Below, piece by piece: positions 1 to 9,073 of a stretch of 64,000 nt of DNA. Every line of letters begins with the position of its first letter. The stretch's first letter is position 1. The notes below the pieces were generated by a model that saw only the letters and a list, made by a program, of their open reading frames with translations, was not told the DNA's origin and did no database searches. The stretch is taken from assembly GCF_019931195.1 (NCBI RefSeq), contig NZ_JAIOUO010000003.1:62001-126000 (forward strand), written 5' to 3'. The stretch is from Marinobacter sp. F4216. Its GTDB lineage: Bacteria; Pseudomonadota; Gammaproteobacteria; Pseudomonadales; Oleiphilaceae. A program made the translations under genes and the position numbers.

Positions 1-1101
1 CTGCAGTCCTGCGAAACCAGAGTTTTCAAACCCAGCGATTTCTCCATTGGTCACCGGGGAGCCCCCCTGCAGTTCCCCGAACACACCCGGGAATCGTACA
101 TGGCCGCTGCTGCCATGGGTGCCGGCATTCTCGAGTGCGACGTGGCGTTCACCAGGGACCGACAGCTGGTATGCCGCCACGCCCAGAACGACCTGCACAG
201 CACCACCAACATCGTGACCGTGCCGGAACTGAACGCCAAATGCACCCAGCCGTTCGTTCCCGCGGACCCGTCATCGGGTAAACCGGCCCAGGCAGAATGC
301 CGCACCAGTGACATCACACTCACCGAGTTCAAAACCCTCCGGGGCAAAATGGATGGCTACAATCCCGATGCCACCACGCCCGAAGAGTACCTCGACGGCA
401 CCGCCGAGTGGCGAACCGACCTTTACGCCACCAGTGGCACCCTGCTGAGCCACCGCGAAAGCATCGAACTGTTCAAGAAACTGGGCGTCAAGTTTACCCC
501 GGAGCTGAAACGTCCCGTGGTGGAAATGCCGTATGAGGGCGACTACAGCCAGCAGGATTACGCCCGCCAGATGATCAACGACTACGTCCACGCAGGCGTT
601 GCGCCTGAGGACGTGTGGCCACAGTCGTTTTATCCCGATGATGTGCTGTTCTGGATTAATGAGATGCCCGCATTCGGTCGGCAGGCAGTCTTTCTCGATC
701 AGGACGCCATAACGCCTGACAACAGTTCGCCGGCCTACATGAAGAGTCTCAAAGCTCAGGGGTTAAACATCATAGGGCCTGCACTCTGGAAGATGCTGAC
801 GCTGGATGCCCGTGGTGACATCGTCGCGTCCGACTACGCAAAAAATGCCCGCGCCGCCGGGCTGGACATGGTTGCCTGGACCGTCGAGCGCAGCGGCCCT
901 CTGGCAAACGGGGGTGGCTGGTACCACCAGACCATCTCGGAGGCCATCGACCGGGATGGCGACACCTTCGAAGTGATTGATGCCCTGGCCCGCAAAGTTG
1001 GCGTGATCGGCATATTTTCCGACTGGCCTGCGACCACCACCTACTACGCCAACTGCATGACCCTGATCCCCAGCCACACCTCTTACGATCGACGCCACTG
1101 A
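1..1101 (+). CDS. Glycerophosphodiester phosphodiesterase (partial, 5' end outside window)
   Basis: The frame is open from the first base of the window, so the true start lies upstream. It would hydrolyse glycerophosphodiesters to glycerol-3-phosphate and an alcohol. The GDPD family signature is visible at the edge: IGHRGAP at about bases 46-63, followed by PEHTRESY, then ILECDV as the metal-binding acidic region and TPELKRP in the next strand. The C-terminal [14 protein letters not shown] segment is typical of the larger periplasmic GlpQ-like members. The signal peptide, if present, is not in the window. A second, shorter and probably cytoplasmic GDPD lies at 43025-43819, so the two are likely to act in different compartments. 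Family assignment is firm; substrate preference is not visible. Confidence 0.9.
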   Translation: MQSCETRVFKPSDFSIGHRGAPLQFPEHTRESYMAAAAMGAGILECDVAFTRDRQLVCRHAQNDLHSTTNIVTVPELNAKCTQPFVPADPSSGKPAQAECRTSDITLTEFKTLRGKMDGYNPDATTPEEYLDGTAEWRTDLYATSGTLLSHRESIELFKKLGVKFTPELKRPVVEMPYEGDYSQQDYARQMINDYVHAGVAPEDVWPQSFYPDDVLFWINEMPAFGRQAVFLDQDAITPDNSSPAYMKSLKAQGLNIIGPALWKMLTLDARGDIVASDYAKNARAAGLDMVAWTVERSGPLANGGGWYHQTISEAIDRDGDTFEVIDALARKVGVIGIFSDWPATTTYYANCMTLIPSHTSYDRRH

Positions 1102-1152
1102 TGCCCTGCCCCGTCCAAAGGCCGGGGTTTACTGCTACCTCACCGGCTACCC

Positions 1153-1590
1153 TCAGGAAGCAAAGGCTACGGAAACCTCAAGACGCTTTTCAGCCGATAA
1201 TGAATTGGTGATCAGGCAATTATGCTCGGCCTTCTCGAGCATCCGCCTGGCCTTGGCTTCATCGACCCCCTCTGGGACCGTCAAGCTGGCGCGAACCACA
1301 AACTGAGTGAATCTGGTTACCCGCTCCACACGTTCCAGCGTGCCTTCCACGTCGCAGGTGAGCGACGTCCAATCGAGCTTCGAAGCACGAGCGATGGCCC
1401 GAAACGTCAAAATGAAACAGTCGGCGACAGAGGCTACCAACAAACTCTCTGGCGACCATTTGTCGCCGGGGCCGCCAAACTCGGGTGGCGGTGCGGATGG
1501 AATATCCTGCACGCCATCGCTGGACAGGTTCACATCGCCTTCTGGCTGTGCCACTGCAGCAGCCCGGTAGTGATGAGGCAATTCTTGCAT
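1153..1590 (-). CDS. OsmC family peroxiredoxin-like protein
   Basis: A 145-residue OsmC/Ohr-type protein. Family members reduce organic hydroperoxides with a pair of cysteines. The sequence has the OsmC pattern: GDKWSPESLLVASVADCF with the first cysteine, then a later EKAEHNCLITNSL with the second cysteine, spaced as in OsmC. The ATG at 1590 was chosen because AGGAGA lies about 9 nt upstream; the frame stays open 20 codons further but that extension overlaps the upstream gene. It follows the YdcF-like gene on the same strand, with 29 bases between them. It could belong to the YhfA/OsmC-like branch, for which the physiological substrate is not known. Confidence 0.85.
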   Translation of the reverse strand: MQELPHHYRAAAVAQPEGDVNLSSDGVQDIPSAPPPEFGGPGDKWSPESLLVASVADCFILTFRAIARASKLDWTSLTCDVEGTLERVERVTRFTQFVVRASLTVPEGVDEAKARRMLEKAEHNCLITNSLSAEKRLEVSVAFAS

Positions 1591-1619
1591 CGGATCGTCT
1601 CTCCTGATTCGGTAATCTA

Positions 1620-2363
1620 TTAACCTAGTATCGCCACCAGCCGCTGCCAAAGCATTCCCAACACCTCGTAGAACGCTCGTTCCGACTTCAGCTGGTTGCT
1701 CGCCTGCACGCTCAGATCCGGCGTCTCGCTACCCAATCGGATGGCGGGCGCAGGAATTGGTTCCAGCCCTTGCCGCTCAAAAAACCATACAGCCCTGACG
1801 AGGTGCGAGGCTTCCGTGACCAGGGCGAAGCGCCTGTCCATCAGCCAGGGTTTCATATGCTCGGCCTCCTCACCGGTATCCTTCGGTTCCGGGAATCGGC
1901 GAATCCGGCCCTCATCAACGCCCATGTTCCGGGCAATTGACGCCATCATGTCGGCGTGGGGGACCGGGTCATGCCGGGCATACCCAGAGACAAACAGCTG
2001 AGCCTCGGGGTTGGCACCCAGTATCCGCAGACCTTCCACCAGCCGGTAAAGCGACGACGAGCACAGCTGCGCTGCAGGTGGAACCCTGTCATCACTGCTG
2101 TGGCAACCGCCCAACACCACAACCACATCCACCGGCCGGGACAGATCAAAAGCCGCATAGTCGCTCTCGACCATGCTCACCAACCGATTGGAGACCGGCG
2201 CCCAACTGGTCAGGAACAGCAGTAAGGCGCCGCTCACCAGTGCCACCCTCGCCATGCGCGGCCAGACCCTGAGCATCAGAATCCCGGCCATTAATAGCAT
2301 CAGGGTAAGAGGAATCGGCATCAGCATCTGGCCGATGAATTTCTTAAGTTCAAACGCAAACAT
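1620..2363 (-). CDS. ElyC/SanA/YdcF family membrane protein (DUF218)
   Basis: A 247-residue protein with two N-terminal transmembrane segments (about residues 12-30 and 38-55) followed by a DUF218 domain. Family landmarks are VDVVVVLGG at the first strand, AAQLCSSSLYRLVEGLRI, LFVSGY, and ALVTEASHLVRAVWFFERQGL near the end. E. coli ElyC, the best-known relative, is needed for envelope and lipid-carrier homeostasis during peptidoglycan synthesis. This layout, two transmembrane helices plus a cytoplasmic or periplasmic DUF218 domain, matches ElyC better than SanA. The exact role here is inferred from family only. Confidence 0.8.
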   Translation of the reverse strand: MFAFELKKFIGQMLMPIPLTLMLLMAGILMLRVWPRMARVALVSGALLLFLTSWAPVSNRLVSMVESDYAAFDLSRPVDVVVVLGGCHSSDDRVPPAAQLCSSSLYRLVEGLRILGANPEAQLFVSGYARHDPVPHADMMASIARNMGVDEGRIRRFPEPKDTGEEAEHMKPWLMDRRFALVTEASHLVRAVWFFERQGLEPIPAPAIRLGSETPDLSVQASNQLKSERAFYEVLGMLWQRLVAILG

Positions 2364-2484
2364 TCTTATCGTCTTTCATGGGGAGGCATCATCCGCAAAT
2401 CAGGGCGGCATTATGCCAACAATTGATGATTTTTATCGCATCTACAAGGGGTTGTGGAAAGAAACGAGTATCAGGCCGGCAGGA

Positions 2485-5484
2485 TTACGCGGACGCTACG
2501 CTCTCGCAGTCTGATGCAACCTGTGCCCATTGGCTCGCGTACCAGGACCGGTGCGTAGCTGACTCCGCCCCGGGAGCATCACCGTCCTCCCGAGCATCTG
2601 CGCCATCCTTCTGAGCGCACATCCGAAGAATATGGTTGGCAATGGCGATCTCGGATTCGCGGCCAATGGCCATGGCACAGTCCAGGGCCTCTTGTGCGGA
2701 ACTGGCGGCAGCCGGCCACAGCCCCTGCTTCCACTGATGGCCCGCCAGCCGGCTGAGCAGATACGCAACGTGATATTTGTCATCAAGCGCCCGCAACGCC
2801 TCGAGTCCTGACTTGAACGCGTCGAGCGCCCCCTCTTCGCCGTTCATATACCGAACCAGGGCCGAAAGCGTTTCGCTCACCGGGAGCTCCACGCCAGCCC
2901 TTACCCGCTGCCCCAGATCCAGCAACTGATCGATCAACACATCGCACGCTGACAGATTGCCCCGATCCACATGCAGCATGATCAGTTGTTCGGTGGCGGC
3001 AAATTCCTCAAGCCTTTCTCCGGCCTCCAGGGCGGTATCAATGGCCTTCTGGAATGCCCTTTCAGCATCCTTGTAATGGCCCCGGTAACCCGCCAGCATG
3101 CCTTCCGCGAGATAAGCGGTGCTGATGGGACCGATGCCATGATTGAACAGGCTCTTTACCTCCAGGATAAAGGCCTCGGCCTGGTTGAGATTGCGCTCCA
3201 GCAACAGGAAACACTTGGCCGCCTGTGCCAGCGCCTCCGCTCTCTCTTCCGGTTTCTCACGGCGGCTGATCCGCTCGGCCTGCAGGATATTGGAATGGGC
3301 TGACGCCATGGAGGCATTTTCCCAGCGCAGGAAGGACAGCATCTGGAAACCGAGACGGGCCTCGTGGGTCAGACCTGCGGCCAAGGCCTGTTCAGCCAGA
3401 TCCCGCAACTGGATACTGGCGGTTTCGGTGTCCGGCTTCTGGGCTGAATACAGAATATGGAGCAGCTTCAGCATCCACCCGATCCGCTCATTCCCCTGCA
3501 ACTGTTCTGCCATTTGCAGCCCCTGCCGGGCCAGAGACTCCGCCACGCCATTGGCGAACACCCGCAATGCCTGTTCGCCGGCGAGCACGCAGGCTCGGGC
3601 GCCTTCCAGCGCTTCACCGGCCCGTTCGGCGTGGTAGGCGATTTCGGTAGCCACCTCCAGATTGTCGATTTCCGGTAACAGCAACTCGACCACCTTCTTG
3701 TGCATCAGGCGTCGCCTTGGCAGGGACAGATCGCTGTATACCGCCTGACGAACCACATCATGACTGAACCGATAGCGCTGGGAGGAGTGGGTGGCATCGA
3801 TCTGGAACAGCGCATGGGTTTCCAGGCATTCCAGTCCTTCCACCAGGACCTCCGGCTCAAGGGAACACAGCCGTTCCAGCCGAGGGATGCTGATGGAACG
3901 GCCCAGTACCGCACCCCACCGAACCAGATCAATGGCCTGCTCCGGCAGGTGTTCGATGCGATCACGTACCAGATTCACCAGCGGGCGGTACGGGTCACTC
4001 AGTTCCGGATGGCGCGCCATCTCGATGGCGTAGAGAGGATTCCCGGAACTGGCCCGGTATATCCGATTGGCATCCACCGATCCCTGGCCCGACAGGAGCT
4101 GGCCGATATCACTCTCGCCCAATGGCGCCAGATCAAACACCCTTGCACCGAAGTCCTGTTGCAGGCTGAGAATGACTCGCTGTGCCGGTGCGTTATCACG
4201 CAGCTCCCCCGCACGAGCAAAAAGCCCGAACATCAATGGACAGGAGCGAAAACTCCGTGCCACATAATGCAGCAACTGCAACGAGGCCCGATCAAACCAC
4301 TGGAGATCGTCCAGAATCAGCAGCAGCCCTTTACCGCGGGCCTGCTGCTGAAGCTCGTCGCGGACCAGAGAGAACCATCGTTCCTGATCAATTTCGCTGT
4401 CAGCCTGGTCGGGTTGAACGAGATCCGACAGGGCCAGCCCGAGCGCATCCAGCCAGGGTTTGTAAGGGCTTTTCTGTTCCACCTCGTACGCCCTTCCGGC
4501 TCTGACAGCAAAGCCGGCGCTTTCAGCCTTGCTCATCAGCCGCTCCGCCAGTCGGCTCTTACCAATCCCCGGTTCCCCCTGAAACAGAAAAGCGCTCACG
4601 GCTTCCCCGGCTGCCAGCCGGCCCATTTCATCCTCAATAAACATCAGTTCCTTCGACCGCCCGATAAACGGCAACGCAGCGCCCATGCCGGCCGGCGGCG
4701 ATACCGTTCTGGCCGCGGCGTTCGGTGCAGGCATGGCCTGACGGGACTGCTCCCGGCACACGATCCAGGCACGATGCAGCTCGGTTTCACCGGCAGCTCC
4801 CAGGTCCTTGAACAGGCGGCGGGAATGTTCATATCGCTTCTGGGCTTCGTCCCTGCGCCCCAGCTTGAATAACAACTCAAACAACGTGGATAGGTTGGTT
4901 ACATCAAACGGGTCCAGCTCTGAAAGCCTGACAGCGTAGCCAAGGGCGAGATCCGGCTCTCCCATCTGACGATCGCGCAGCGCTGTCAGCAACTGACACC
5001 AAAGACCCCGGAAACGCTCACGCTGGCCGACACACCAGGCGTTGAACTGGAAAATATCCTGCAGTTCCAGCTCCTCCAGAAAGCTTCCTCTCGGCACATC
5101 CGCCAGCGCGACTAAAGCCTCCAAAGGCAGCGACTCAAATCCCTGGCCTTCCAGTGCAGCCAGCTCCCAGGCGTCCACAAACGCCCCCGCCCGGTCGAAC
5201 GAAAGCTCCTGTCGGCTGGCGTGCAGGCGCTCCCTGTCCCACTGAATTTCGCGCCGCAACCGAGACAGGCTCCAGCGCAGGGAACCCTTGGGGTCTTCGG
5301 TGATGTCCCAGAACAGCTCACCGAGCTTGTCCCGGCGCAGAGACCGGTCCGACATGATGAGATAGGCAAGCAGAGCGCGGGTTTTCTTGGAGCGAGGCAA
5401 ATTCAGCGGATGACCATCAGCCTCGATACTCATTGGCCCAAGCAGATTGATCCGCAGGGAGGGAGCACTAGCAGAACGGTTCAC
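2485..5484 (-). CDS. SARP/BTAD-type transcriptional activator with AAA ATPase and TPR-like C-terminus
   Basis: About 999 residues from a GTG at 5484. That start is preferred because it precedes the first domain strand (LRINLLGP) and avoids overlapping the upstream gene; the frame itself extends to 5601. Order of parts: winged-helix OmpR-like DNA-binding region (about 10-90, with RSKKTRALLAYL), bacterial transcriptional activator domain (about 90-250), then an AAA/STAND-type NTPase with Walker A GEPGIGKS near residues 303-310 and a Walker B LLLILDDLQWFD. The rest is a long helical TPR-like region. There is no LuxR helix-turn-helix at the C-terminus. Such large regulators respond to unknown ligands through the helical part. 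It probably forms an operon with the DUF4242 gene, which is likely its partner or sensor. Confidence 0.8.
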   Translation of the reverse strand: MNRSASAPSLRINLLGPMSIEADGHPLNLPRSKKTRALLAYLIMSDRSLRRDKLGELFWDITEDPKGSLRWSLSRLRREIQWDRERLHASRQELSFDRAGAFVDAWELAALEGQGFESLPLEALVALADVPRGSFLEELELQDIFQFNAWCVGQRERFRGLWCQLLTALRDRQMGEPDLALGYAVRLSELDPFDVTNLSTLFELLFKLGRRDEAQKRYEHSRRLFKDLGAAGETELHRAWIVCREQSRQAMPAPNAAARTVSPPAGMGAALPFIGRSKELMFIEDEMGRLAAGEAVSAFLFQGEPGIGKSRLAERLMSKAESAGFAVRAGRAYEVEQKSPYKPWLDALGLALSDLVQPDQADSEIDQERWFSLVRDELQQQARGKGLLLILDDLQWFDRASLQLLHYVARSFRSCPLMFGLFARAGELRDNAPAQRVILSLQQDFGARVFDLAPLGESDIGQLLSGQGSVDANRIYRASSGNPLYAIEMARHPELSDPYRPLVNLVRDRIEHLPEQAIDLVRWGAVLGRSISIPRLERLCSLEPEVLVEGLECLETHALFQIDATHSSQRYRFSHDVVRQAVYSDLSLPRRRLMHKKVVELLLPEIDNLEVATEIAYHAERAGEALEGARACVLAGEQALRVFANGVAESLARQGLQMAEQLQGNERIGWMLKLLHILYSAQKPDTETASIQLRDLAEQALAAGLTHEARLGFQMLSFLRWENASMASAHSNILQAERISRREKPEERAEALAQAAKCFLLLERNLNQAEAFILEVKSLFNHGIGPISTAYLAEGMLAGYRGHYKDAERAFQKAIDTALEAGERLEEFAATEQLIMLHVDRGNLSACDVLIDQLLDLGQRVRAGVELPVSETLSALVRYMNGEEGALDAFKSGLEALRALDDKYHVAYLLSRLAGHQWKQGLWPAAASSAQEALDCAMAIGRESEIAIANHILRMCAQKDGADAREDGDAPGAESATHRSWYASQWAQVASDCESVASA

Positions 5485-5501
5485 ATGAAAGCACTCTGGC
5501 G

Positions 5502-5750
5502 TCAGAACGCGTGCCCGGCTACCCAGAGATGCTGGTAATCCATGCCGGCGGAATCCAGAGAACGTTTGACGGCCTGTAAATCCCTGGCCTCGAAAATACA
5601 CACGAAGCGTTTGCCATCAGACGAGACATAGGTGCCCTTTCGGGTGACGTCGTTCACCTCAAAGCAGGCTTCCGCCTTGGCTCGCATGGCGTTGAGGTAT
5701 TCCTCGGTGGCCGGTTCTTCTTGTTGGCGCTCCAAAACAATCGTTTCCAT
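5502..5750 (-). CDS. DUF4242-like small protein
   Basis: An 82-residue protein starting at the ATG at 5750, with GGGGAAGA about 4 nt upstream. It has the DUF4242 pattern of a short ferredoxin-like alpha/beta fold: an N-terminal strand ending in ER, then KGTYVSSDGKRFVCIFEA and a C-terminal helix and strand (VKRSLDSAGMDYQHLW). Small proteins of this type are annotated as nickel-binding in some databases, but no metal site can be demonstrated here. It ends 17 bases before the GTG chosen for the SARP-type regulator, so the two are almost certainly co-transcribed. Divergent to it is the DsrE-like gene. Confidence 0.6.
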   Translation of the reverse strand: METIVLERQQEEPATEEYLNAMRAKAEACFEVNDVTRKGTYVSSDGKRFVCIFEARDLQAVKRSLDSAGMDYQHLWVAGHAF

Positions 5751-5979
5751 GTTTCTTCCCCGTGCTGAAGGATGCCAATCGCACATCGGCCGAGCGTGAG
5801 AACGCTAACTTATTGTTATTTATGTATTCAGAAGATCTGCAAGATCGAAACAAAAAGATTGTGCGTTTTTTGATCAAATTTCAACGCTTATTCACACGTT
5901 TCTGCACATGGTGCTTCGCGATACTGAACTCGCAAACAAACAACGCCCCACCGGGGCACTCGCACGAAGGAGCACTATC

Positions 5980-6351
5980 ATGAACACCACAACCCCAAAA
6001 CTGGTTATCGTCAATTCCCGCGGCCTGGACGACGAGCGCGCCACCGTGGCCTTCACCATCGCCAATGCCGGCATTGCATCCGGTCAGGAAGTCACCATGT
6101 TCCTGGTCAGTTCAGGCGTCGACCTGGTGAGAAAAGGCGCCGTGGATTTTGTTCGCATGAACCCGCTGGATCCCCCGCTGAAAGAGCTGATGGAAGATTT
6201 CATGTCCCGTGGCGGCCAGATCTGGGCTTGTCCTCCCTGTGCCAAGGTACGGGGCTATGATCCGGACAGCCTGATTGATGGTGTTGAGATCACCGGTTCA
6301 CCGTCATTGCACGCCAAGATTCTGGAGGGGGCCAACACCCTTTGCTTCTGA
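5980..6351 (+). CDS. DsrE/DsrF-like sulfur-relay family protein
   Basis: A 123-residue single-domain DsrE-fold protein. Start at 5980 is supported by AAGGAG about 9 nt upstream. The fold shows as KLVIVNSRGLDDERATVAFTIANAG, then EVTMFLVSSGVDLVRKG, and a Cys-Pro-Pro-Cys motif in QIWACPPCAKVRG. DsrE-family proteins bind or transfer sulfur through a conserved cysteine in this region. A cysteine desulfurase gene follows 78 bases downstream on the same strand, which suggests the pair mobilises sulfur from cysteine and hands it on. The final acceptor is not evident, since no Isc scaffold or tusBCD set is nearby. Confidence 0.75.
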   Translation: MNTTTPKLVIVNSRGLDDERATVAFTIANAGIASGQEVTMFLVSSGVDLVRKGAVDFVRMNPLDPPLKELMEDFMSRGGQIWACPPCAKVRGYDPDSLIDGVEITGSPSLHAKILEGANTLCF

Positions 6352-6429
6352 TCCCGGCCTGGCTATCAGGGTGGTGTCCCTTGGCCGCCACCCTGAGCCT
6401 CCGGAAACCAACGAACGAGGAGAGTCACC

Positions 6430-7602
6430 ATGCTCGATAACCTGGTCTATCTCGATTACAACGCCTCAACTCCGGTGGATGAACGGGTGCTGCAAGGCAT
6501 GATGCCTTTTTTTACCCAGCGGTATGGTAATGCCTCCAGCAAATCCCATTGCATGGGCTGGGACGCCAGTTCGGCGGTTGAACAGGCACGCCTGCAGGTG
6601 CTGACACTCATTGGTGCCAAAAGCCCGGACGAAATCATCTTTACCTCCGGCGCCACGGAGTCCAACAACCTCGCTATTCGAGGTGTATTGGAGGCGGTCA
6701 ATGGAAAGCATGTGATCACCTCCGCCATTGAGCACCCCTGCGTTCTGAATTTGTGCCAGTCCCTCAAGCCTATGGGTGTGCAGCACACATCCATCCGACC
6801 GGACAAAAGCGGCGTTATCTCACCGGCGGCGGTCGAAGCGGCAATACGGCCCGATACGGCGCTGATCTCGGTCATGGCCGTGAACCATGAAATCGGCACC
6901 ATCCAACCCATCCGAGAAATCGCCGAGGTTGCCAAACGTCACGGCATTCTCTTTCACGTGGATGCAGCACAAGGGGCAGGAAAAGTTCCCCTGAACGTCC
7001 ATAAAGACGGAATCGACCTGTTGTCGATCTCCGCCCACAAAATCTATGGACCCAAAGGTGTCGGCGCACTGTACCGCCGGAAAACACCGAAAGAGACGCC
7101 CATCAATCCGCAAATGATTGGCGGTGGCCAGGAACGCGGGATTCGTTCCGGGACACTGAATGTTCCAGGCATCGTCGGGCTTGGTCTGGCCTGCCACTAC
7201 GCAGGCGCCGAGATGGCGCACAACCAGGCCATCATTCACGGGCTTCGTGAGCGATTCCTGAACAGGGTCCGTACAGAAACAGACCAGTTTCATATTCATG
7301 GCAGCATGGAGCGCCGTGTAGCGGGCAATCTGAACATAGCCTTTGGCGAAGTCCCCGCAGAGAAACTGATCAACGCACTGAAAACCATTGCCGTTTCCGG
7401 CGGTTCTGCCTGCTCATCCGGCCAGAGCCAAGGATCCCCTGTCCTAAGAGCCATGGGTTACGACCAAACCGAGGCAACCCGGGCCGTACGCATGAGCTTC
7501 AGCCACCTGACCACCGAAAAAGAAGTCGATATCGCCAGCCGCATCATATTGGACAATGCCTTCCGGCTGGGACTTGAGCAATCGCGTGCACACTGTGCGT
7601 GA
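6430..7602 (+). CDS. Cysteine desulfurase, IscS/NifS class (PLP-dependent)
   Basis: A 390-residue class V aminotransferase-fold enzyme that removes sulfur from cysteine as a protein persulfide, giving alanine. The N-terminus reads VYLDYNASTP; the PLP lysine is K204 in SAHKIYGPKG; the sulfur-accepting cysteine is C328 in SGGSACSSG, the same number as in E. coli IscS. The long cysteine loop puts it in group I (IscS/NifS), not SufS. It starts at 6430 behind GAGGAG. It is not in an isc operon (no iscR, iscU, hscB or fdx here), so it is probably a second, specialised desulfurase working with the DsrE-like protein upstream. Confidence 0.9.
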   Translation: MLDNLVYLDYNASTPVDERVLQGMMPFFTQRYGNASSKSHCMGWDASSAVEQARLQVLTLIGAKSPDEIIFTSGATESNNLAIRGVLEAVNGKHVITSAIEHPCVLNLCQSLKPMGVQHTSIRPDKSGVISPAAVEAAIRPDTALISVMAVNHEIGTIQPIREIAEVAKRHGILFHVDAAQGAGKVPLNVHKDGIDLLSISAHKIYGPKGVGALYRRKTPKETPINPQMIGGGQERGIRSGTLNVPGIVGLGLACHYAGAEMAHNQAIIHGLRERFLNRVRTETDQFHIHGSMERRVAGNLNIAFGEVPAEKLINALKTIAVSGGSACSSGQSQGSPVLRAMGYDQTEATRAVRMSFSHLTTEKEVDIASRIILDNAFRLGLEQSRAHCA

Positions 7603-7645
7603 GGGACAAGGGCCTTCGCCATGACCGTTGCACCTCCCCGCTAAA

Positions 7646-7659
7646 TTGACCTAGCTCAA
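7646..7659. promoter_or_regulatory. Candidate FNR/Anr-family binding site upstream of phaB
   Basis: The 14-mer TTGACCTAGCTCAA has the TTGA-N6-TCAA form of FNR/Anr/FixK operators, with one deviation from TTGAT-N4-ATCAA in each half. It sits 118 bases before phaB. A class II position would place the transcription start near 7694. No experimental support is possible from sequence. Confidence 0.4.
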
Positions 7660-7675
7660 CTCAAGTGAAGACTTT

Positions 7676-7697
7676 ACGGGAAAGCCTCCTTTCCCGT
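7676..7697. repeat. Perfect 9-bp inverted repeat in the phaB leader region
   Basis: Arms ACGGGAAAG and CTTTCCCGT flank a 4-base loop CCTC. There is no T-run on either side, so an intrinsic terminator for the desulfurase gene is doubtful. It lies where the core promoter or early leader of phaB would be if the FNR-type site is used, so it could be an operator or an RNA hairpin. Confidence 0.45.
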
Positions 7698-7777
7698 TAC
7701 CCAATGTGACTTGTGACAATTTTTAACATTTATGTTTGGCGTTCAATAACCGGCGATAAAAACAAGGAGGCAACATC

Positions 7778-8536
7778 ATGACGAACAAGGACACCTCACG
7801 CGTCGCGCTTGTTACCGGAGGGACCCGGGGTATTGGCGAAGCTATTTGCATGGTTCTTCGGGAAGCCGGCTATCAGGTCGTAACCACCTATCGGAATCCG
7901 GAACGCAAACCTCAGGCGCAGGAGTGGCAGCAGAGACAGGCCGCCGCTGGCATCGAGATTGACCTGATCCAGATGGATGTTTCCAGCCCGAAAAGTTGTG
8001 AACAGGGCGCCCGGGAACTTCTTGAGCGCTATGGCCGGCTGGACGTTCTGGTCAATAACGCCGGAATTACCCGCGATGCCGTCATGAAGAAAATGTCGCT
8101 GGACGCCTGGCAGGATGTCATCCACACCAACCTGGACAGTGTTTTCAACGTCACCCGCTGTTTCCTGGAAACCTTGCTGGACCAGAAGTACGGACGCATC
8201 GTGAACATCTCGTCCATCAACGGCCAGAAGGGACAATTCGGTCAGGTGAACTATTCCGCCGCCAAGGCCGGTGTGCATGGATTCACTATGGCGCTGGCCC
8301 AGGAAACTGCACGCAAGGGCATCACGGTGAATACGGTCTCCCCGGGCTATGTGAATACCGACATGGTCATGGCCATCGACGAAGGCGTCCGGGAAAAACT
8401 ACAGGCCCAGATTCCGGTCGGTCGATTCGGTGAGCCCCGGGAAATTGCCCGACTGGTCGAATTCCTGGCGGATGAACAGTCGTCGTTTATCACCGGCGCC
8501 AACTTTCCCATTAACGGTGGCATGTTCATGCACTGA
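7778..8536 (+). CDS. phaB: Acetoacetyl-CoA reductase (NADPH)
   Basis: A 252-residue short-chain dehydrogenase that reduces acetoacetyl-CoA to (R)-3-hydroxybutyryl-CoA, the monomer for polyhydroxybutyrate. It has the dinucleotide-binding TGGTRGIG (residues 14-21), NNAGI, a catalytic serine in NISSINGQKG, and Y159-x3-K163. The QKGQFGQVNYSAAKAG segment and the C-terminal FPINGGMFMH are typical of PhaB rather than FabG. Strong ribosome site AAGGAGG upstream. First gene of a phaB-phasin-phaC operon; no beta-ketothiolase gene is included, so acetoacetyl-CoA must come from a thiolase encoded elsewhere. Confidence 0.93.
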   Translation: MTNKDTSRVALVTGGTRGIGEAICMVLREAGYQVVTTYRNPERKPQAQEWQQRQAAAGIEIDLIQMDVSSPKSCEQGARELLERYGRLDVLVNNAGITRDAVMKKMSLDAWQDVIHTNLDSVFNVTRCFLETLLDQKYGRIVNISSINGQKGQFGQVNYSAAKAGVHGFTMALAQETARKGITVNTVSPGYVNTDMVMAIDEGVREKLQAQIPVGRFGEPREIARLVEFLADEQSSFITGANFPINGGMFMH

Positions 8537-8609
8537 ACGAACCCCGCCGGTTATGAATGGAACCCGGCCAGCCCGGGTTCCCGATCCCCCCAACAGAAGG
8601 ACTTGAATT

Positions 8610-8999
8610 ATGTTTGCCGACACATTCAAATTTTCCGCCGAGCCGGTCACTCGCCTGAACAAGCTGGTGATGGATACCTGTGAAAACCTGGTCGATGCCC
8701 AGATTGCCAGCCTGCGCGGCTACATGGGGTTGATGGAGGACCAGGCCAGATCCGCCACGGCGATCCGCGACTTTGACGGCGTAAAGGGCTTCGTTGAAGA
8801 GCAGCCCCAGCGTTTCAGCCAGCTGGTAGAACGGCTGACTGAAGACTTCAAACAGCTGTCCGTGGTCGCTGAAGACTTCCGCAAAGAAGCAGGCCAGTTG
8901 TTCCAGCCTGACGAGAAACCTGAAGCCGGCGGCACGCCCGCCACCCCGGCCAAGCAGGCGCCCGCCAGCACAAAGAAATCTGCGGCTTCCGGCCACTGA
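8610..8999 (+). CDS. Phasin family protein (PHB granule-associated)
   Basis: A 129-residue, mostly helical protein beginning MFADTFKFSAEP, with an amphipathic helical body and an alanine/proline/lysine-rich tail (about residues 105-129) resembling the PhaF/PhaP tails. Phasins coat polyhydroxyalkanoate granules and control their number and size. The position between phaB and phaC supports the call. The lysine-containing tail is short and does not show the long PAKAA repeats of PhaF, so nucleoid binding is not implied. Ribosome site AGAAGGA lies upstream of 8610. Confidence 0.8.
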   Translation: MFADTFKFSAEPVTRLNKLVMDTCENLVDAQIASLRGYMGLMEDQARSATAIRDFDGVKGFVEEQPQRFSQLVERLTEDFKQLSVVAEDFRKEAGQLFQPDEKPEAGGTPATPAKQAPASTKKSAASGH

Positions 9000-9073
9000 T
9001 GTGATTCTCCGGGTCTGACCGGTGGCCAACGGACTGCCGCCGGTCGGACGGAACCCGAATACTGAGGACAACC

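Noticed and set aside
5860-5885. Second FNR-type box (TTGATCAAATTTCAA) between the DUF4242 and DsrE genes
   Set aside because: The half-sites do not have the right spacing and one half is mismatched.
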